Shown in pieces: positions 42,041 to 45,767 of a stretch of DNA of 45,767 nt; position 1 is the first letter of the stretch; each line of letters opens with the position of its first letter. The notes beneath the pieces are model-generated. The model worked only from the letters and a program-made list of their open reading frames with translations, ran no database searches and was not told the DNA's origin. Origin of the DNA: an uncultured Collinsella sp. (GTDB taxonomy: Bacteria; Actinomycetota; Coriobacteriia; Coriobacteriales; Coriobacteriaceae); NCBI GenBank assembly GCA_902464965.1, contig CABQLI010000010.1:1-45767 (forward strand), given 5' to 3'. Made by a program: the position numbers and the translations under genes.

Positions 42041-44275
42041 TTTAAACCGTGCACCCTGGCGTTTTCTGCCCGATGCGAACGTGGAACCCTTGCGGGCCTG
42101 CGAACGTAAGCGCTCGATCGTCTCGTCCTCAGACGCACCCTCGAGCATCGCCCGAATCTGAACGACGGCATCGCGCAGGCGCGCCGCCTCCTCAAAGTCC
42201 ATGGCGGCAGAAGCGTTGCGCATATCCTCTTCCATGGTTTCGACGATCCGCACAAGTTCATCATGTGGCAGTTCCTCGAGCTGCCCGGCAAGCGTCTGCT
42301 CGGACGACACCGTCTCCGGCGCAGCGCCCTCGCCGTTTTCATCGGGCGTATAGAATGCGCCGTGGCCCAACGAATCGCCCTTCGAACGCCCCTTGGAGCC
42401 AACGGTTTTCTCCGCCTCGGCAATGAAGCTCGAGATGTCATTGATGGCCTTGCGAACCGTCTTGGGCACAATGCCGTGCTCTTCGTTATAGGCCATCTGG
42501 ATCTCGCGTCGGCGCTGCGTCTCGTCGATTGCCTCTCTCATCGAATCGGTCACGACGTCCGCGTACATAATGACTTCGCCGTCGGCATTACGGGCCGCAC
42601 GACCAATCGTCTGAATCAGCGAACGGCGGTTGCGCAAGAAGCCTTCCTTATCGGCATCGAGAATTGCCACCAGTGAGACCTCGGGAAGATCCAAGCCCTC
42701 GCGAAGCAGGTTGATGCCAACGAGAACATCGATCTTGCCCTCGCGCAGCGTTCGCAGGATCTCGACACGGTCCATTGTCGCCGTATCAGAATGCATGTAA
42801 TTGACCTTAATGCCCGCATCAAGCAGATGGTCGGTCAGGTCCTCGGCCATGCGCTTGGTCAACGTGGTCACCAGCACGCGCTCCTTGCGGGCAACGCGCT
42901 CGCGAATCTCGTCCTCAAGATCGTCAATCTGACCGCGAACCGGACGCACATCGATCTTGGGATCGAGCAGACCGGTCGGACGAATAATCTGCTCAACGTC
43001 GTTCTGGCTAACCCGCAGCTCGTAATCGCCCGGCGTGGCCGAAACATAGATAAACTGGGGTATCCTTGCCTCAAACTCATCGAAACGAAGCGGGCGGTTA
43101 TCGAGCGCCGAGGGCAGGCGAAAACCGTGTTCCACCAGCGTCACCTTACGCGAGCGGTCACCTTCGTGCATGCCGCGAATCTGCGGCACCGTCACATGGC
43201 TCTCATCGATGATGCAGAGCATGTCCTTAGGAAAGTAATCGATCAGGGTAAACGGCGGCTCACCCGGCTTGCGACCGTCCAGATGACGCGAGTAGTTCTC
43301 GATGCCGTTGCAAAAGCCCATCGTCTCGAGCATCTCAAGATCATAATCGGTGCGCTGCTGCAGACGCTGCGCCTCGAGCAACTTGTCGGTCGCCTTGAGC
43401 TCCGCCACGCGCTTCTCGCACTCTTCGCTGATCGATTTCAGAGACGCCTTGACCTTCGGCTTCTCGGTCACGTAGTGCGATGCCGGCCATACGGGGATGG
43501 CCTCGTACTCACGCAGCATTTCACCGGTGACCTCATCGATCTCGGCAATCAGCTCAACCTCGTCGCCAAAGAACTCAAACCGCAACGGATGCTCGGCATA
43601 AGGCGGATACACGTCGACAACATCGCCGCGCACGCGGAACGTGCCGCGTGCAAGGTCATAGTCATTGCGATCATATTGAATATCGATAAGTGCATGGATA
43701 AAGTCATCACGCTCGAGCGGCACCTTCTTGTCGACGTTTGGAGCCAGACCCGCATAGTCCTCGGGAGAACCAATGCCATAGATACACGAGACCGATGCGA
43801 CAACGATCACATCGCGTCGAGAGAGCAGTGACGCGGTCGCCTGATGGCGCAGCATCTCGACCTCTTCGTTAATCGAGGAGTCTTTCTCGATATATGTATC
43901 GCTTTGCGGCACATACGCCTCGGGCTGATAGTAGTCGTAATACGAGACGAAGTAGACCACAGCGTTATTGGGAAAGAACTCTTTGAGCTCGCTCGCAAGC
44001 TGAGCGGCGAGCGTTTTGTTGGGAGCCATGACCAGCGTCGGCTTCCCCAGGGCCTCAATAGTCTTAGCCATCGTGAAGGTCTTGCCCGAACCAGTCACGC
44101 CCAGCAAAACCTGATAGCGATCTCCGTCCCTCACGCCCTGCACAAGCGACTCAATGGCCTTAGGCTGGGAACCAGCGGGCTCGTATGGAGACACGACCTT
44201 AAACGGCACCTCAGAGCCCTCAACGCCAAAACGTTTGAGCTCTCCTCCAACACGCTCAACTTCAAATTCCGCCAT
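42035..44275 (-). CDS. uvrB: Excinuclease ABC subunit B
   Basis: A 746-aa DNA helicase-like repair protein. Walker A GVTGSGKT is at 59-66; the beta-hairpin region [12 protein letters not shown] and [11 protein letters not shown], motif [12 protein letters not shown], motif V/VI ([22 protein letters not shown]) and a C-terminal UVR coiled coil ([15 protein letters not shown]) for UvrC binding are all present. A low-complexity stretch of about 60 residues (near 620-680) separates helicase and UVR. AGGAG precedes the ATG. It lies 51 bp below the lytic transglycosylase gene. Confidence 0.97.
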   Translation of the reverse strand: MAEFEVERVGGELKRFGVEGSEVPFKVVSPYEPAGSQPKAIESLVQGVRDGDRYQVLLGVTGSGKTFTMAKTIEALGKPTLVMAPNKTLAAQLASELKEFFPNNAVVYFVSYYDYYQPEAYVPQSDTYIEKDSSINEEVEMLRHQATASLLSRRDVIVVASVSCIYGIGSPEDYAGLAPNVDKKVPLERDDFIHALIDIQYDRNDYDLARGTFRVRGDVVDVYPPYAEHPLRFEFFGDEVELIAEIDEVTGEMLREYEAIPVWPASHYVTEKPKVKASLKSISEECEKRVAELKATDKLLEAQRLQQRTDYDLEMLETMGFCNGIENYSRHLDGRKPGEPPFTLIDYFPKDMLCIIDESHVTVPQIRGMHEGDRSRKVTLVEHGFRLPSALDNRPLRFDEFEARIPQFIYVSATPGDYELRVSQNDVEQIIRPTGLLDPKIDVRPVRGQIDDLEDEIRERVARKERVLVTTLTKRMAEDLTDHLLDAGIKVNYMHSDTATMDRVEILRTLREGKIDVLVGINLLREGLDLPEVSLVAILDADKEGFLRNRRSLIQTIGRAARNADGEVIMYADVVTDSMREAIDETQRRREIQMAYNEEHGIVPKTVRKAINDISSFIAEAEKTVGSKGRSKGDSLGHGAFYTPDENGEGAAPETVSSEQTLAGQLEELPHDELVRIVETMEEDMRNASAAMDFEEAARLRDAVVQIRAMLEGASEDETIERLRSQARKGSTFASGRKRQGARFKK

Positions 44276-44326
44276 GGATACTCCTAACTCATATATCTGC
44301 AGTATACGCAGGCGGCAGGCATAGTC

Positions 44327-44908
44327 CTATACGAACCGATCGGGATAGAGGGTCTTGTAGCGAACCCAGGCATTATTGACACGAATCAGATACGCCTGCG
44401 TCTCGGGAAAGGTGATTGCATTATGAAGCGACGTGCTCTGCTGCGCCCATCCGTCGACATTGCCCATGCCGGCGTTATAGGCGGCAATGGCACTGTCAGT
44501 CGACCCGTTAAAATACGTTAGAAGATACGAAAGGTACGCACAGCCAAACTCGATGTTCGTAGCGGGATCGTTAAGGTTGTCGGCTGAATACTCGCTACCA
44601 TCGACAAGACCCTTGGCAATCATATCCTGGGCAGTCTCGGGCATCAGCTGCATCAATCCCTGAGCGCCTTGATTCGACTCAGCCTCGGGATCCCAATTCG
44701 ATTCCGACTTTATGACAGCACACACCAGATACGGATCAAGATTGTGCGAAATGCTCGATTGCTTTACGTACGCCTCGTAGTCAATCGGATACAAAGGCTT
44801 AAAGAAGGCGGCAGGGGCATACGAGTAGACGAGCGAAATAAGGCCGAAGACGAACATAACGGCAAGTGGCGCCACGCGATACCACGTAAAGAAACGTGTC
44901 TTAGGCAT
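44327..44908 (-). CDS. Membrane-anchored lytic transglycosylase (SLT domain)
   Basis: A 193-aa protein with a cytoplasmic tail, one N-terminal span (about 13-31) and an extracellular SLT/goose-lysozyme domain. The catalytic glutamate is Glu69 in IKSESNWDP; GAQGLMQLMP and AAYNAGMG complete the family motifs. It cleaves peptidoglycan glycan strands to anhydro-muropeptides. The start ATG at 44908 overlaps the coaE end by 8 bases (ATGCCTAA); an ATG at 44917 abuts the Shine-Dalgarno and is less likely. Confidence 0.92.
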   Translation of the reverse strand: MPKTRFFTWYRVAPLAVMFVFGLISLVYSYAPAAFFKPLYPIDYEAYVKQSSISHNLDPYLVCAVIKSESNWDPEAESNQGAQGLMQLMPETAQDMIAKGLVDGSEYSADNLNDPATNIEFGCAYLSYLLTYFNGSTDSAIAAYNAGMGNVDGWAQQSTSLHNAITFPETQAYLIRVNNAWVRYKTLYPDRFV

Positions 44909-45542
44909 CGGCCTCATCCTTATCCACTACATCCCCGAAGCCATGGCGTGCAAGCCATGCGTCCAGTTGTTCAAAGAGCGAGTTATCGCCTGCCGCATTA
45001 TCGATTACCGTCGTAGCGAGATTGCAAAGCGAAGCCTCATCAGGTTGGCATGCAGAGCGCGCATCAAAATCAGAGGACTCCATACCACGATGAATGGCAC
45101 GCTCGCGACGAACTGCTAAAGGAGCGCTGATAACCAGAATTTCATCAGCCAGGCCAAAAGCATCCTCAAAACCAGTCGGGGCAGAAACCTCGACAACCGC
45201 AAAGGGATAACGGGGAGATGAAACCGTACAACAAACCGGATCGAGAATCCTAAGCGAAAGCTGTTCAATCAGAACGGGATGCACAATGCCATTGAGCCGT
45301 GCGACCGAATCAGGAGAAGCGAAAGCTCGAGAGGCGAGGACGCTGCGGCGAATGCCGCCTTCCTCATCCAAAATGTCCCAACCGAATTCATCCGCGAGAG
45401 CATTAACGATATTAGAGCCCGGCACATACAGCGATTTTGCAAGCTCATCCAGATCGATAAGCATAGCGCCACGAGATTCGAAATAGCGGCAGGCAGTCGA
45501 CTTACCCGAAGCAATATTGCCCAAGACAAATACGGTAAACAT
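44901..45542 (-). CDS. coaE: Dephospho-CoA kinase
   Basis: A 213-aa P-loop kinase for the last step of coenzyme A synthesis. The P-loop GNIASGKS is at 8-15, IDLDELAKSLY and RLNGIVHPVL follow, all typical of CoaE. Length is normal. The ATG at 45542 is preceded by GGAGG; a TTG one codon upstream is in frame. First gene of coaE-slt-uvrB, consistent with the actinobacterial neighbourhood of coaE and uvrB. Confidence 0.94.
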   Translation of the reverse strand: MFTVFVLGNIASGKSTACRYFESRGAMLIDLDELAKSLYVPGSNIVNALADEFGWDILDEEGGIRRSVLASRAFASPDSVARLNGIVHPVLIEQLSLRILDPVCCTVSSPRYPFAVVEVSAPTGFEDAFGLADEILVISAPLAVRRERAIHRGMESSDFDARSACQPDEASLCNLATTVIDNAAGDNSLFEQLDAWLARHGFGDVVDKDEADA

Positions 45543-45570
45543 CAAGCCCTCCCTAACGCCAATGCGAGTA

Positions 45571-45601
45571 ATTATCGCTCAAATAAACTAGATGGAGTCA
45601 A
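45571..45601 (-). promoter_or_regulatory. Predicted coaE promoter
   Basis: On the minus strand -35 TTGACT (45596-45601) and -10 GATAAT (45571-45576) are 19 bp apart, which is long but tolerable, about 30 bp above the coaE start. Confidence 0.45.
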
Positions 45602-45668
45602 AAAACAGCCAAACAGTAAGAGCGCATACGGGGAAGCTAGGTCCCAAAGCACAACGTGTATACAACGC

Positions 45669-45697
45669 AAAAAAGGGGGAGGCCGCGAGGCCTCCCC
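45669..45697 (-). terminator. Rho-independent terminator of a gene beyond the right edge
   Basis: GGGGAGGCC / GGCCTCCCC arms with a GCGA-type loop are followed on the minus strand by TTTTTTGCG. It must belong to a minus-strand transcript that enters from outside the window. Confidence 0.85.
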
Positions 45698-45702
45698 TTT
45701 CT

Positions 45703-45767
45703 AAGTTCGATGACGGCTCGGTGCCGTCCACCGGTCAGCGGCGCCCTGGCCTCCCACGGGCTGACCC
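45703..45767 (-). other. Unassigned GC-rich end of an upstream transcript
   Basis: This edge holds two inverted repeats: GACGGC / GCCGTC near 45713-45728, and GGTCAGC / GCTGACC at 45733-45739 and 45760-45766. On the minus strand one frame ends in SARGRPGRR and a stop at 45735-45737, but 10 residues are too few to call a protein. It may be the tail of a coding gene or of a structured RNA. Confidence 0.25.

Noticed and set aside
45703..45767. 3' end of a known structured RNA (SRP RNA, tmRNA or RNase P)
   Set aside because: None of the conserved 3' motifs of those RNAs that I can recall is present; the fragment is too short to decide.

Overview
The window reads as chromosome of a high-GC, Gram-positive gut actinobacterium of the class Coriobacteriia, most likely Collinsella or a close relative. 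The grounds are: WhiA is present; RapZ has Arg in place of the Walker A Lys, as I recall for actinobacterial RapZ; the backbone follows the actinobacterial order coaE-uvrB-uvrA-uvrC-rapZ-whiA-gap-pgk-tpi-secG; a sialic acid catabolic cluster is present; and the tRNA promoters carry Firmicute-like A-tract upstream elements. The genus is inferred; no database was consulted. Almost everything lies on the minus strand, apart from a four-gene plus-strand block at 35.8-42.0 kb.

Layout. 1-381: tRNA-Gly (cut by the window edge), tRNA-Cys and tRNA-Gly. 382-3552: a two-gene partner-switching module, a PAS/GAF/PP2C phosphatase and a STAS-HATPase fusion, below a tRNA-Leu unit. 3702-4298: a gene-free 0.6 kb with two large palindromic elements of the same unusual design. 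4299-10241: an oligopeptide-type ABC transporter (oppA-B-C-D-F). 10535-15629: glycolytic genes gapA-pgk-tpiA-gpmI followed by secG. 15823-17661: rapZ and whiA.

17781-28142: a sialic acid utilisation operon, running from an oligopeptide-type ABC transporter (binding protein, permease, permease-ATPase fusion, ATPase) through two tandem acetyl-esterase-like genes to nanA, nanK and nanE. The products would import sialic acid, possibly remove O-acetyl groups, cleave it to ManNAc and pyruvate, phosphorylate ManNAc and epimerise it to GlcNAc-6-P. No nagA, nagB or regulator lies here. The operon sits exactly between uvrC and rapZ, genes usually adjacent in this backbone. One of the two esterases has lost its catalytic serine.

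28508-35653: uvrC, murJ, a ybaK-type deacylase gene and uvrA. 35847-41969 (plus strand): an LTA-synthase-like membrane phosphotransferase, an Mrp/ApbC P-loop protein and two FAD-dependent oxidoreductases. 42035-45542: uvrB, a membrane-anchored lytic transglycosylase and coaE.

The strongest candidate for something undescribed is the pair of palindromes at 3846-3970 and 4151-4282. Each has perfect 29-bp outer arms, unrelated in sequence between the two copies, then an invariant asymmetric pair of boxes (GTCCTCG opposite CTGCGGAAT), then a second variable helix with an apical mini-hairpin. They lie in opposite orientation 180 bp apart.
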